DNA of 64,000 nucleotides from Tenacibaculum maritimum NCIMB 2154 (GTDB lineage: Bacteria > Bacteroidota > Bacteroidia > Flavobacteriales > Flavobacteriaceae): positions 2,899,001 to 2,963,000 of the forward strand of contig NZ_LT634361.1 in assembly GCF_900119795.1 (NCBI RefSeq), written 5' to 3'. The notes beneath the pieces were generated by a model. That model was not told the origin of the DNA and made no database searches. It saw nothing but the letters and a program-made list of their open reading frames with translations. Within the stretch, counting starts at the first letter, position 1. The number at the start of each line of letters is the position of its first letter. The position numbers and the translations under genes are program-made. Of the stretch, positions 55,212 to 62,958 are shown one piece after another.

Positions 55212-55525
55212 TGAAACACGAAGATTTTGAGAAGATAATTTTAGAGGAAAATAAAGATAAAATACTGGACTCGTTACTATATGTTACAGAGTATGATGAT
55301 GATTGGGAATGGGTAGAAAACAAATGCTTAGAGTTAATTAATAGTAAAGATAATGATATAAAGGGTTTAGCTATAACATGTTTAGGTCATCTAGCAAGAA
55401 TTCATGGTAAAATAAATTATAAAAAAGTCTCAAAAATTTTAGAATCTAATTTATCCGATTTAACGATTAAAGGTAGAATTGAAGACGCTTTTGATGACAT
55501 TAAAATGTTCACAGAAAATGAGTAA
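55211..55525 (+). CDS. cassette 17 immunity protein, HEAT-repeat-like
   Basis: 104 aa, all helical: ENKCLELINSKDNDIKGLAITCLGHLARIHGKINYKKVSKIL is HEAT-repeat-like. Such small HEAT proteins occur as immunity partners of Rhs/WapA tips. Confidence 0.72.
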   Translation: MKHEDFEKIILEENKDKILDSLLYVTEYDDDWEWVENKCLELINSKDNDIKGLAITCLGHLARIHGKINYKKVSKILESNLSDLTIKGRIEDAFDDIKMFTENE

Positions 55526-55527
55526 CC

Positions 55528-55664
55528 CCCGCTAGCGCAAGCATCATACTCATGCCAAGTGCGAGTAAGTTTAACAAATAATACTAAAAGCAAAAAACCA
55601 CGACACAAGTTGTGGTTTTTTAGTGGAATGCCTAGTTTGGTTATGACGATTTTTAAAAGCGTAT
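55528..55664. repeat. cassette linker 17/18: REP-like palindrome plus terminator
   Basis: CTAGCGCAAGCATCATACTCATGCC variant. Terminator at 55591-55620. Confidence 0.85.
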
Positions 55665-55764
55665 AGTTAAACACCATAAGATTACTTGGATATTTGATGA
55701 AGGTTCTTTTATTCCTTCTGGAAAAATAAAAGACAACAAAAAATTTAGTATTTTAGCTAACCAT

Positions 55765-56367
55765 TTGGGCACACCTACACAAATGTATGATGAGGAAGGG
55801 GAGCAAGTATGGGAACGTTCTTTAGATTTAAACGGAAAAGTAATTAACGGTAGTAATGCACCCTGCCCTTTTCTATATCAAGGGCAATACTATGATAAAG
55901 AGATTGAATTAGCCTATAATAGGTTTCGTTATTACGATCCTGATGATGGCAGGTATATTTCAAAAGACCCGATTGGACTACTGAGTGGTGAATATGGGTT
56001 CTATAATTATGTTGGGGATTCTAATAGCTGGGTGGATCCGTTTGGGCTTACAAAAACGTATCATGCAACTTCTAGAAGTGAAGCAAAGCAAAAAGCAAAA
56101 GAACATGCTGCTATTCCAAAGTATTTAAAAGAAGACATTCCTTTAGAAAGATTGAACTACACTAGTAGAGGAATAAACTGGGAAAGTATGAAGTCTAAGC
56201 AAAGGACTACGCGTAAAACTAAATTAGGAGAGGAAAATAAGAAGAATACCCAGAATTATTGGGAAGAACATCCTGACGGTCATAATGACGATCATGCATT
56301 ACATCATGATTCAGGTCATTTTCACTCTACGAGTTCATCAGGGGAAAGTATTATAATTACATACTAG
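55765..56367 (+). CDS. cassette 18: lineage A Rhs stem with the cassette 5 tip
   Basis: Same His-rich tip as cassette 5 (KEHAAIPKYLKEDIPLERL... HHDSGHFHSTSSSGES), with a silent change seen, but on a lineage A stem and with the normal DPFGL junction. The nominal ATG is a GTG-equivalent start in the LGTPTQ segment. The two copies show that tip and immunity move together between stem lineages. Confidence 0.78.
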   Translation: MGTPTQMYDEEGEQVWERSLDLNGKVINGSNAPCPFLYQGQYYDKEIELAYNRFRYYDPDDGRYISKDPIGLLSGEYGFYNYVGDSNSWVDPFGLTKTYHATSRSEAKQKAKEHAAIPKYLKEDIPLERLNYTSRGINWESMKSKQRTTRKTKLGEENKKNTQNYWEEHPDGHNDDHALHHDSGHFHSTSSSGESIIITY

Positions 56368-56370
56368 ATT

Positions 56371-56967
56371 ATGAATCAAGCTGAAAAAATATTTAAATAT
56401 CCAATACCAAATTATATTGATTATTTTGATGACTCGGAAGATTTATCAATAACACCATACGCTGTTAGCTATCAATATAGTATTGATAATAATGGGATTG
56501 GACCTTATGGCTTTAATACAATAAAAGCAAAAAAGTTGACTGATATACTTTTTTCAAATATTAAACTATGGAATGGTACTATTTTTAAAGAAGGTTTACA
56601 ATCAATGTTTGGAGTTTCATTCTATTATGACAATTCATTCATTGAAGAACAGGAAATCGAATTGAAAAAATACTTCAGTCTAAAAAAGAAAAATTTACTT
56701 TTTGAAAGGTTTGGAAAGCCAACCACTCCATTAAATACTCCATTTATATTTGATCTTATACAAGAAAAAAAATTCAATTCTAAAAAAATAAATAAACTAC
56801 TGGACATTAATCCTAATTTTTTTCTTAATGTTAAATACTCACCTGAAGGTGGTCAAACAATGTTGTTTTTTAACGAGGAAATTTGGAGTAAAATAAAGGA
56901 GTTTTGCGTAGAAAATGAGATTAACTACTCAGAATTAAACTCTATTGATAATTTGAAATCTTGGTAA
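56371..56967 (+). CDS. cassette 18 immunity protein
   Basis: 198 aa, nearly identical to 36787-37383 (offset 19584 bp). Confidence 0.72.
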   Translation: MNQAEKIFKYPIPNYIDYFDDSEDLSITPYAVSYQYSIDNNGIGPYGFNTIKAKKLTDILFSNIKLWNGTIFKEGLQSMFGVSFYYDNSFIEEQEIELKKYFSLKKKNLLFERFGKPTTPLNTPFIFDLIQEKKFNSKKINKLLDINPNFFLNVKYSPEGGQTMLFFNEEIWSKIKEFCVENEINYSELNSIDNLKSW

Positions 56968-56973
56968 CTCCCC

Positions 56974-57110
56974 TCCGCTAGCGCAAGCATCATGCTTGTG
57001 CCAAGTACGAGTAATTTTAACAAATAATACTAAAAACAAAAAACCACAGCGCAAGTTGTGGTTTTTTAGTGGAATGCCTAGTTTGGTTATGACAGTTTTT
57101 AAAAGCGTAT
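56974..57110. repeat. cassette linker 18/19: REP-like palindrome plus terminator
   Basis: CTAGCGCAAGCATCATGCTTGTGCCAAGTACGAGTAA. Terminator at 57038-57067 in the CAGCGCAAG variant. Confidence 0.85.
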
Positions 57111-57198
57111 AGTTAAACACCATAAGATTACTTGGATATTTGATGAAGGTTCTTTTATTCCTTCTGGAAAAATAAAAGACAACAAAAAATTTAGTATT

Positions 57199-57807
57199 TT
57201 GGCTAACCATCTAGGTACACCTACACAAATGTATGATGAGGAAGGGGAGCAAGTATGGGAACGTTCTTTAGATTTAAACGGAAAAGTAATTAATGGTAGT
57301 AATGCACCCTGCCCTTTTCTATATCAAGGGCAATACTATGATAAAGAGATTGAATTAGCCTATAATAGGTTTCGTTATTACGATCCTGATGATGGCAGGT
57401 ATATTTCAAAAGACCCGATTGGACTACTGAGTGGTGAATATGGGTTCTATAATTATGTTGGGGATTCTAATGAGGAACTTGATCCTTATGGGTTAGAAAA
57501 ATCTACATATAGAGTTAAACATTTTTCTAATAAAAAAGGTATTGAGGGAATTAAAAAAGATAATAAAATTAAAGCTTCAGACCAAAACAAAGTATTTACT
57601 GTTAAAGCTAAAGGAAGAATGAGTAAAGGTAGTAGTCGGGATATTGAAAAGAAATTAGGTATAAAGCAAGGGAGAGCAAATAAGTCTGTTGAATTTGATG
57701 TTGATCCAAGTGAAATTACAATAATAAAAAATAAAGATACTGGTGCTATAGAACATGTATTAGATGGAGATATCTCTTTAGAAGGAAGAAATCCTATTTT
57801 TAAATAA
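57199..57807 (+). CDS. cassette 19: lineage A Rhs stem with ART-HYD1-like tip
   Basis: The tip of about 103 residues opens STYRVKHFSNKKGIEGIKKDNKIKASDQNKVF and continues KSVEFDVDPSEITII and HVLDGDISLEGRNPIF. An H-F-S/T start, a G-x-x-x-I helix and a late VEFDV strand are the layout of HYD1-type ADP-ribosyltransferase toxins; family call moderate. It is duplicated in cassette 24. Confidence 0.78.
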   Translation: MANHLGTPTQMYDEEGEQVWERSLDLNGKVINGSNAPCPFLYQGQYYDKEIELAYNRFRYYDPDDGRYISKDPIGLLSGEYGFYNYVGDSNEELDPYGLEKSTYRVKHFSNKKGIEGIKKDNKIKASDQNKVFTVKAKGRMSKGSSRDIEKKLGIKQGRANKSVEFDVDPSEITIIKNKDTGAIEHVLDGDISLEGRNPIFK

Positions 57808-57812
57808 AAAAA

Positions 57813-58013
57813 ATGAAAGACAAAGATATTATTAGGCTATTTAGATTAATGGAAGATTTAAACGATCACTTTCATCAATCATTAAATTACACTAACCCAG
57901 AAAAGTCAGCTGAAATGGCAAAAAAAAATTATTCAGAAATAAAGGATTTTTATTATAATATTATATGGGATATACTTCCAAATGATTTTAAAAAACAGAT
58001 AGAAGAAGAATAG
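57813..58013 (+). CDS. cassette 19 immunity protein
   Basis: 66 aa, helical and acidic, the smallest immunity candidate here (LFRLMEDLNDHFHQSLNYTNPEKSAEMAKK). Identical to 63543-63743. Family not recognised. Confidence 0.68.
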   Translation: MKDKDIIRLFRLMEDLNDHFHQSLNYTNPEKSAEMAKKNYSEIKDFYYNIIWDILPNDFKKQIEEE

Positions 58014-58020
58014 ATAAAAA

Positions 58021-58147
58021 CCTGCTAACGTGCATCTCTAATCAGACTCACAGGAGTAGCAAGAAACCATAGAAATTAAAAAGAAAGAAGCCGTCTGAAA
58101 AGTAATTTCAGACAGTTTTCTTTCAAAATTTTTAGTTTTATACCCCC
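58021..58147. repeat. third linker type, before cassette 20
   Basis: CCTGCTAACGTGCATCTCTAATCAGACTCACAGG-like lead, imperfect terminator stem (58078-58125; GCCGTCTGAAA with TTTCAGACAG) and TTTTAGTTTTATACC before the stem. Repeated at 63751-63877. The terminator tail resembles the second linker type. Confidence 0.8.
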
Positions 58148-58654
58148 TGCCCTTTCTTATTTCAAAACCAGTATTACGATGATGAAATAGAACTCGCTTA
58201 CAACCGCTTTCGTTACTACCACCCCGATGATGGACGGTATATTTCAAAAGACCCGATTGGACTACTGAGTGGTGAATATGGGTTCTATAATTATGTTGGG
58301 GATAGTAATAGCTTGGTGGATCCGTTTGGGCTAATGGAGTTATTTAGATCTATGTCTAGGAGTGAATATTTTGACATTAAGAAAAATGGATGGAATGGCA
58401 GAGAAAATATGGGGTCTAAATGGTTCGCTGAGAGTTATGATGATGCCGTGAAGTGGGGGCATACAATGGGGCATGGAGATGATTCTAAATTTTATGTTGT
58501 AAAATTTGATGTAGATGACACGGTTGCTGATAAAGCATATAAAGTTAAAGGACTAGATGGTATTGGAAATGCCAGAGCTATTGATGTTGAAGATCTTAAT
58601 GGTAATACAAAAATGAAAAAAGTAAACTCTCATAGAGTAGGATATAATAAATAA
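58148..58654 (+). pseudogene. cassette 20: lineage C Rhs stem with ADP-ribosyltransferase-like tip, no start codon
   Basis: The stem [31 protein letters not shown] is a third core lineage with different codons. The frame is closed by TAG at 58133, and the only start before the tip is a TTG at 58313. The tip (ELFRSMSRSEYFDIKKNGW, SKWFAESYDDAVKWGHTMG, VVKFDVDDTVADKAYKVKGLDGIGNARAID) has the R-S-M-S opening and FAES-DAVKWG segment of ART-like Rhs tips. Toxin stop and immunity start overlap (TAATG). Confidence 0.75.
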
Positions 58655-59346
58655 TGTTTTTTATGAAAAAAGTCATAATTTCTTGGGATAGAGTATTTTT
58701 CGATGGAGAGAAAAAACTTTTACCTAATGTAAATAGAATGTTCACTCAAATATATGATGTCCCAATTAAAGGAGAATGTTGGAGTTTAAAATTCGTATTT
58801 GATGAAACTCCACGGATGCAAGGTTACAAATCTACAGCTAGGGTTTCTTTTTTATTAGATAATGCACCTCACCATCTTTTGGTTAAAGGTTTTAAATTTG
58901 ATTTTTTAGATAAATCTCAAACAATAGGTTCATGTAAAATAATAGATACCGACCCTATTTCTGGAGAAAATATTAAAGAAAGGATTAAACTTATCGAGGA
59001 GGAAAAAAAAGAATTACAAAAGTATATAAAATCGATAGATAAAGATGATTTTTTATTTACTAAAGAAGATCTAAAGAAAATAGTATCGTATAGTGACGAT
59101 TACCCATATTTATTTCACTTTATCCTAAGATTGGATAAAAAGGTAGCTATGGAATATATGGAAGATTATTTTTTTAGTATTCCACTGGAAAACAACGTTG
59201 TTTATCACTCTAATTTAGAATTATTTTTACTAGATCTTAAGGAAGAATTAGGGGAGGAAAAACTTAAGCTGTATATAGAAAGCTTTTCTAATGAATTAAA
59301 AGAAGATAAAATAATATTAAATGCATTGGGGTTAATTTTTGATTAA
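58654..59346 (+). CDS. cassette 20 immunity protein
   Basis: 230 aa; an in-frame ATG at 58663 is an equally possible start. Mixed alpha/beta N-terminal half and helical acidic C-terminal half. Family not recognised. Confidence 0.7.
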   Translation: MFFMKKVIISWDRVFFDGEKKLLPNVNRMFTQIYDVPIKGECWSLKFVFDETPRMQGYKSTARVSFLLDNAPHHLLVKGFKFDFLDKSQTIGSCKIIDTDPISGENIKERIKLIEEEKKELQKYIKSIDKDDFLFTKEDLKKIVSYSDDYPYLFHFILRLDKKVAMEYMEDYFFSIPLENNVVYHSNLELFLLDLKEELGEEKLKLYIESFSNELKEDKIILNALGLIFD

Positions 59347-59395
59347 AAATGGATATCAAGGACTTCTAATCCGTCTTAATAAGAAACAGTAAAGA

Positions 59396-59427
59396 TTAAA
59401 AACCACAATTTGCGTTGTGGTTTTTGT
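59396..59427. repeat. deleted linker 20/21: half terminator joined to the stem
   Basis: AACCACAATTTGCGTTGTGGTTTTT is the terminator hairpin, joined at TGGTTTTT to the identical TGGTTTTT of the lineage B stem (GATGGTTTTTGTAAC). The intervening linker and stem start are deleted. Confidence 0.85.
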
Positions 59428-59949
59428 AACATACGTTTTCAAGGACAGGTATATGATGATGTTGATGGACGGTATATTTCAAAAGACCCGATTGGACTAC
59501 TGAGTGGTGAATACAATCTATATGTTTATGTAGATGATCCAAATGGTTGGGTAGATAAGCTAGGGTTATCTGGTAACACTTATAGAAATGTTGACGATAT
59601 TGCAAAAAAATATGGCGGTCAAAAAACTGGTGATAACAGATTCGTTTTTGAAGGAGCTGGATCTAAAAAAAGAGCCAAACAAGCTGCTTCTGAAATATCT
59701 GGAGACTTAGGAAGTAATCCAAGAACAGAACGAAGAAAGGATTATAGAGATTGTGATAACACTTTTAGAGATGATAATTCGAATAGAGTTATAGGTAAAA
59801 AATCTAGCAAGGTAGATAGGTATGGTAATTCAGTAAATGGTTATCATGATCATGATATAGGTCACGATTTTGATAGAAGACCCCATTTTAACGCTTGGAG
59901 TGAGAGTACTAACACTCTACATAACGATAACGTGCATCTGTATTATTAA
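59410..59949 (+). CDS. cassette 21: twice-deleted lineage B stem with HNH-like His-rich tip
   Basis: The stem lacks 14 codons (DDIQLCYNRFRWYD) between two TATGATGAT repeats, so it reads FQGQVYDDVDGRY. The core end is LLSGEYNLYVYVDDPNGWVDKLGL. The tip has GSKKRAKQAASEISGDLG, DCDNTFRDDNSNRVIGK and YHDHDIGHDFDRRPHFN, an HNH-like His/Asp arrangement suggesting a nuclease. Family name uncertain. Confidence 0.75.
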   Translation: MRCGFCNIRFQGQVYDDVDGRYISKDPIGLLSGEYNLYVYVDDPNGWVDKLGLSGNTYRNVDDIAKKYGGQKTGDNRFVFEGAGSKKRAKQAASEISGDLGSNPRTERRKDYRDCDNTFRDDNSNRVIGKKSSKVDRYGNSVNGYHDHDIGHDFDRRPHFNAWSESTNTLHNDNVHLYY

Positions 59950-59963
59950 ATAAAATAAAAATT

Positions 59964-60371
59964 ATGAACAAAAAACAATGGAGACGGTATAATTCTGAAC
60001 AGGGCGAAAGTTGGCAAGTTTTTATAGACGAAAACGAGCAAGGTATAGAACACACTGTTTCAAGTAAAGGACACTCAGCAGTAATGCGGAAAATTATTGA
60101 TCCAATTGATTTTGTAATTGTATCAGCTATACCTTGTGTAAATCAAGATGAATTTAATAAAACTTTATATGATAAAAACTTATTTCAATTAAAGTTAGAA
60201 TTAATGAACGGAGATGATTGGTTTGCTTTTTCAGGTCAGAAGTTTAAAAAAGATGAGATAGTAAAGTTAATCAGTTTATTTGTTGGGTTAGATAAAAATC
60301 AAGCAGAAAGGGTTTGGAAAGGAAAGAAATTAGGCAACTTTAATACTTATAAAAATGAAGTAAGTTTCTAA
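59964..60371 (+). CDS. cassette 21 immunity protein
   Basis: 135 aa, 14 bp behind the toxin. Alpha/beta, with IIDPIDFVIVSAIPCVNQDEF in the middle. Family not recognised. Confidence 0.7.
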   Translation: MNKKQWRRYNSEQGESWQVFIDENEQGIEHTVSSKGHSAVMRKIIDPIDFVIVSAIPCVNQDEFNKTLYDKNLFQLKLELMNGDDWFAFSGQKFKKDEIVKLISLFVGLDKNQAERVWKGKKLGNFNTYKNEVSF

Positions 60372-60490
60372 TTCTCCCCTAAAACAGACGTATTCAAAAA
60401 TTTTAGTTTTATACATATTTTACTACCTATATTCTAGAGTATATTCTTTAAATTGCTTTGGAAAGCTTATAAAATGACAATTTAGTATTT
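60372..60490. repeat. second-type linker tail, before cassette 22
   Basis: TTCAAAAATTTTAGTTTTATACAT and the following AT-rich block match 43527-43620. The terminator stem of that linker is missing here, so transcription could run through from cassette 21. Confidence 0.78.
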
Positions 60491-60519
60491 TAGCTAACCA
60501 TTTAGGCACACCTACACAA

Positions 60520-61104
60520 ATGTATGATGAGGAAGGGGAGCAAGTATGGGAACGTTCTTTAGATTTAAACGGAAAAGTAATTAATGGTAGTAATGCACCC
60601 TGCCCTTTTCTATATCAAGGGCAATACTATGATAAAGAGATTGAATTAGCCTATAATAGGTTTCGTTATTACGATCCTGATGATGGCAGGTATATTTCAA
60701 AAGACCCGATTGGGTTGGCAAGTGGGAATCCGAACTTTTATGCGTATGTCCATGATGTAAATAGTTGGATTGATGTTTTTGGGTTAAATGCTTCTCCTGA
60801 GTCTGCAAAAGTTTGGGAGCATAGGTTCAATAATCTACCGCCTAGTGAAAAGTTTAATGCTGCCCAAGGTAAGCTTCATAAAGTAGCTCAAAAAAACGGA
60901 TGGGAGCAGAATAGTAAACTTTCAAAAGCAAATAAGAGAGTGGTTTATCAAGACCCTGACAAGAAACTATATGCTTTTGATACTCAGCATGGTAGATTTG
61001 AATATTTGGATAAAAAAGGCAATCATTTAGGAGAGTTTGATATTGATGGTAATAAAACCAAAATAGCAGATTCAAGTGGAAAGCATAATATCAAATGTGG
61101 ATAA
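60520..61104 (+). CDS. cassette 22: lineage A Rhs stem with colicin E3-like RNase tip
   Basis: Core end LASGNPNFYAYVHDVNSWIDVFGL. The tip has KLHKVAQKNGWEQNSKLSK, then YAFDTQHGRFEYLDKKGNHLGEFDIDG. Asp, His and Glu in DTQHGRFE have the same spacing as the colicin E3 active-site triad (D-S-Q-H-G-E-L-E), and the HLGEFD turn also matches. Expected activity is 16S rRNA cleavage. It ends in Cys-Gly. Confidence 0.85.
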   Translation: MYDEEGEQVWERSLDLNGKVINGSNAPCPFLYQGQYYDKEIELAYNRFRYYDPDDGRYISKDPIGLASGNPNFYAYVHDVNSWIDVFGLNASPESAKVWEHRFNNLPPSEKFNAAQGKLHKVAQKNGWEQNSKLSKANKRVVYQDPDKKLYAFDTQHGRFEYLDKKGNHLGEFDIDGNKTKIADSSGKHNIKCG

Positions 61105-61125
61105 GATTTTAAAATATTTAAAATA

Positions 61126-61443
61126 ATGAAATTATTAGAATACAAAGAAGAAACTATAAATAGAGGTTATATATTAAGATGTAAAGGAGTTCATCCTTAT
61201 GAAGAAATTGTAGATTTCTTAATTTGTGAATCAACAAATATTGATATAGAAAGTTATATGTTAATTGTTTCATCAGGCTATAAAGCTGGTTTAAAATATT
61301 CTCAATTACCTAAAGAATCAATCCCTAATGGAGTTAGGATGGGGTTAAGTACAAATTGGCTTATTGAAAATTGGAGTAAATGGGGGTATTTTGATTGTAA
61401 AATTGAAGATGTCTATCTATTAGAGAATACAGTTCCCAGCTAG
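61126..61443 (+). CDS. cassette 22 immunity protein
   Basis: 105 aa, 21 bp after the toxin. Acidic alpha/beta (EEIVDFLICESTNIDIESYMLIVSSGYKAGLKYSQLP). Family not recognised. Confidence 0.7.
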   Translation: MKLLEYKEETINRGYILRCKGVHPYEEIVDFLICESTNIDIESYMLIVSSGYKAGLKYSQLPKESIPNGVRMGLSTNWLIENWSKWGYFDCKIEDVYLLENTVPS

Positions 61444-61605
61444 TACGAGTGTCCCACTCGCTCGGATATGATAACGCGAAAATGTATTCCGTGCCGAGTA
61501 AGAGTAATTTTAACAAACAAAAAACCACAACTTGCGTTGTGGTTTTTTAGTGGAATGCCAGTTTGGTTATGACGATTTTTAAAAACGTATAGTTAAGATA
61601 GTTAA
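61437..61605. repeat. cassette linker 22/23: two REP-like palindromes plus terminator
   Basis: CTAGTACGAGTGTCCCACTCGCTCGG is one palindrome. A second partial copy (AATGTATTCCGTGCCGAGTAAGAGTAA) follows. The terminator near 61519-61549 is the CAACTTGCG variant. The stem join (TAGTTAAGATAGTTAAACACC) carries a duplicated TAGTTAA and slightly more core than other linkers. Confidence 0.82.
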
Positions 61606-61717
61606 ACACCATAAGATTACTTGGATATTTGATGAAGGTTCTTTTATTCCTTCTGGAAAAATAAAAGACAACAAAAAATTTAGTATTTTAGCTAACCATT
61701 TAGGCACACCTACACAA

Positions 61718-62380
61718 ATGTATGATGAGGGAGGTGAGCAAGTATGGGAACGCTCTTTAGATTTAAACGGAAAAGTAATTAATGGTAGTAATGCACCCTG
61801 CCCTTTTCTATATCAAGGGCAATACTATGATAAAGAGATTGAATTAGCCTATAATAGGTTTCGTTATTACGATCCTGATGATGGCAGGTATATTTCAAAA
61901 GACCCGATTGGACTACTGAGTGGTGAATATGGGTTCTATAATTATGTTGGGGATTCTAATGGTTGGGTGGATGTTTTTGGGTTAGAAGGAGGTATTGTTA
62001 CTATTCTACTACAAGAAGGAGGAAGCCATTTTGGAATTATTACTGATGGAGTTGGAGGTATGCAAACTGATTTAAATCAATTAGGAGATTTAGGTACTGG
62101 AACAAATGATTATGCAAAAATAATGAAAAACAGTGACTTATATGTTTTTGATAAATATTTAAACGTTGAAGTTGTCGATTTAGATGCTGCTAAGAAAACG
62201 CAATTAAAAGAAATTGCAAGAGGAGATTTTAAATACCATAAATTTAATGATAGTTGTCTTACTCATGTTGCAAAAGTTCTTAAAGCAGGAGGAGAAGATA
62301 TAGATCCAAATAGCATCAAAAGCCAAATAAAATATATGAGAGAAAAAGAAGGTAAATTCAAAAAAATCTCTTGTGGCTAA
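61718..62380 (+). CDS. cassette 23: lineage A Rhs stem with permuted papain-like tip
   Basis: The tip of about 130 residues has GSHFGIITDGVGGMQ early and FNDSCLTHVAKVLKAGGEDI late, the His-then-Cys pattern of cassettes 4 and 10, although the rest is very different. It ends KKISCG, the same last residues as the unrelated cassette 3 tip. The substrate is unknown. Confidence 0.76.
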   Translation: MYDEGGEQVWERSLDLNGKVINGSNAPCPFLYQGQYYDKEIELAYNRFRYYDPDDGRYISKDPIGLLSGEYGFYNYVGDSNGWVDVFGLEGGIVTILLQEGGSHFGIITDGVGGMQTDLNQLGDLGTGTNDYAKIMKNSDLYVFDKYLNVEVVDLDAAKKTQLKEIARGDFKYHKFNDSCLTHVAKVLKAGGEDIDPNSIKSQIKYMREKEGKFKKISCG

Positions 62381-62384
62381 TATT

Positions 62385-62711
62385 ATGATTGATTGTAAAC
62401 ATAAACCTATTAAAAGTCAAGTTTCTATTTCAAAGGACTTATATAAAGCAATTTTTGAAGGGATAAAGATTAAAGAATCTATAAATGTTGTTGAGTTTAG
62501 GTACTTTGATGAAGATGATGACACAGAGTTAATTTACATTAATTCACAATATCTTATTCCTCATAATATTACAAATAATGAACTTTTAACTTTGTTTGAT
62601 AAAGAAGGAAATGAAATTGCAAGCACTATGAGGTTTTTCGATGGAATAATAAAAATGTGTAAAGAGTGTTTTTTTGAATATTTAAAAAGACATGAATTAG
62701 AAATTCGCTAG
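62385..62711 (+). CDS. cassette 23 immunity protein
   Basis: 108 aa from ATG 62385; GTG 62373 overlaps the toxin. SVSISKDLYKAIFEG, NVVEFRYFDEDDDTEL and NSQYLI echo the immunity proteins of cassettes 4 and 10 at low similarity. The stop abuts the REP-like palindrome. Confidence 0.7.
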   Translation: MIDCKHKPIKSQVSISKDLYKAIFEGIKIKESINVVEFRYFDEDDDTELIYINSQYLIPHNITNNELLTLFDKEGNEIASTMRFFDGIIKMCKECFFEYLKRHELEIR

Positions 62712-62840
62712 CGCAAGCATCATACTCGTGCCGAGTACGAGTAATTTTAACAAATAATACTAAAAACGAAAAACCACAGCGCAAGTTGTGGTTTTTTAGT
62801 GGAACGCCTAGTTTTGTTATGACAGTTTTTAAAAATGTAT
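62705..62840. repeat. cassette linker 23/24: REP-like palindrome plus terminator
   Basis: CTAGCGCAAGCATCATACTCGTGCC. Terminator at about 62768-62797 with the same AACGCCTAGTTTTG and AAAAATGTATAG variants as linker 13/14. Confidence 0.85.
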
Positions 62841-62958
62841 AGTTAAACACCATAAGATTACTTGGATATTTGATGAAGGTTCTTTTATTCCTTCTGGAAA
62901 AATAAAAGACAACAAAAAATTTAGTATTTTAGCTAACCATTTAGGCACACCTACACAA

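Noticed and set aside
31991..62840. Integron-like cassette array with attC sites
   Set aside because: The palindromes recall attC in having structure without fixed sequence, but no GTTRRRY core pairs or integrase are visible, and borders fit stem-stem homologous recombination better.
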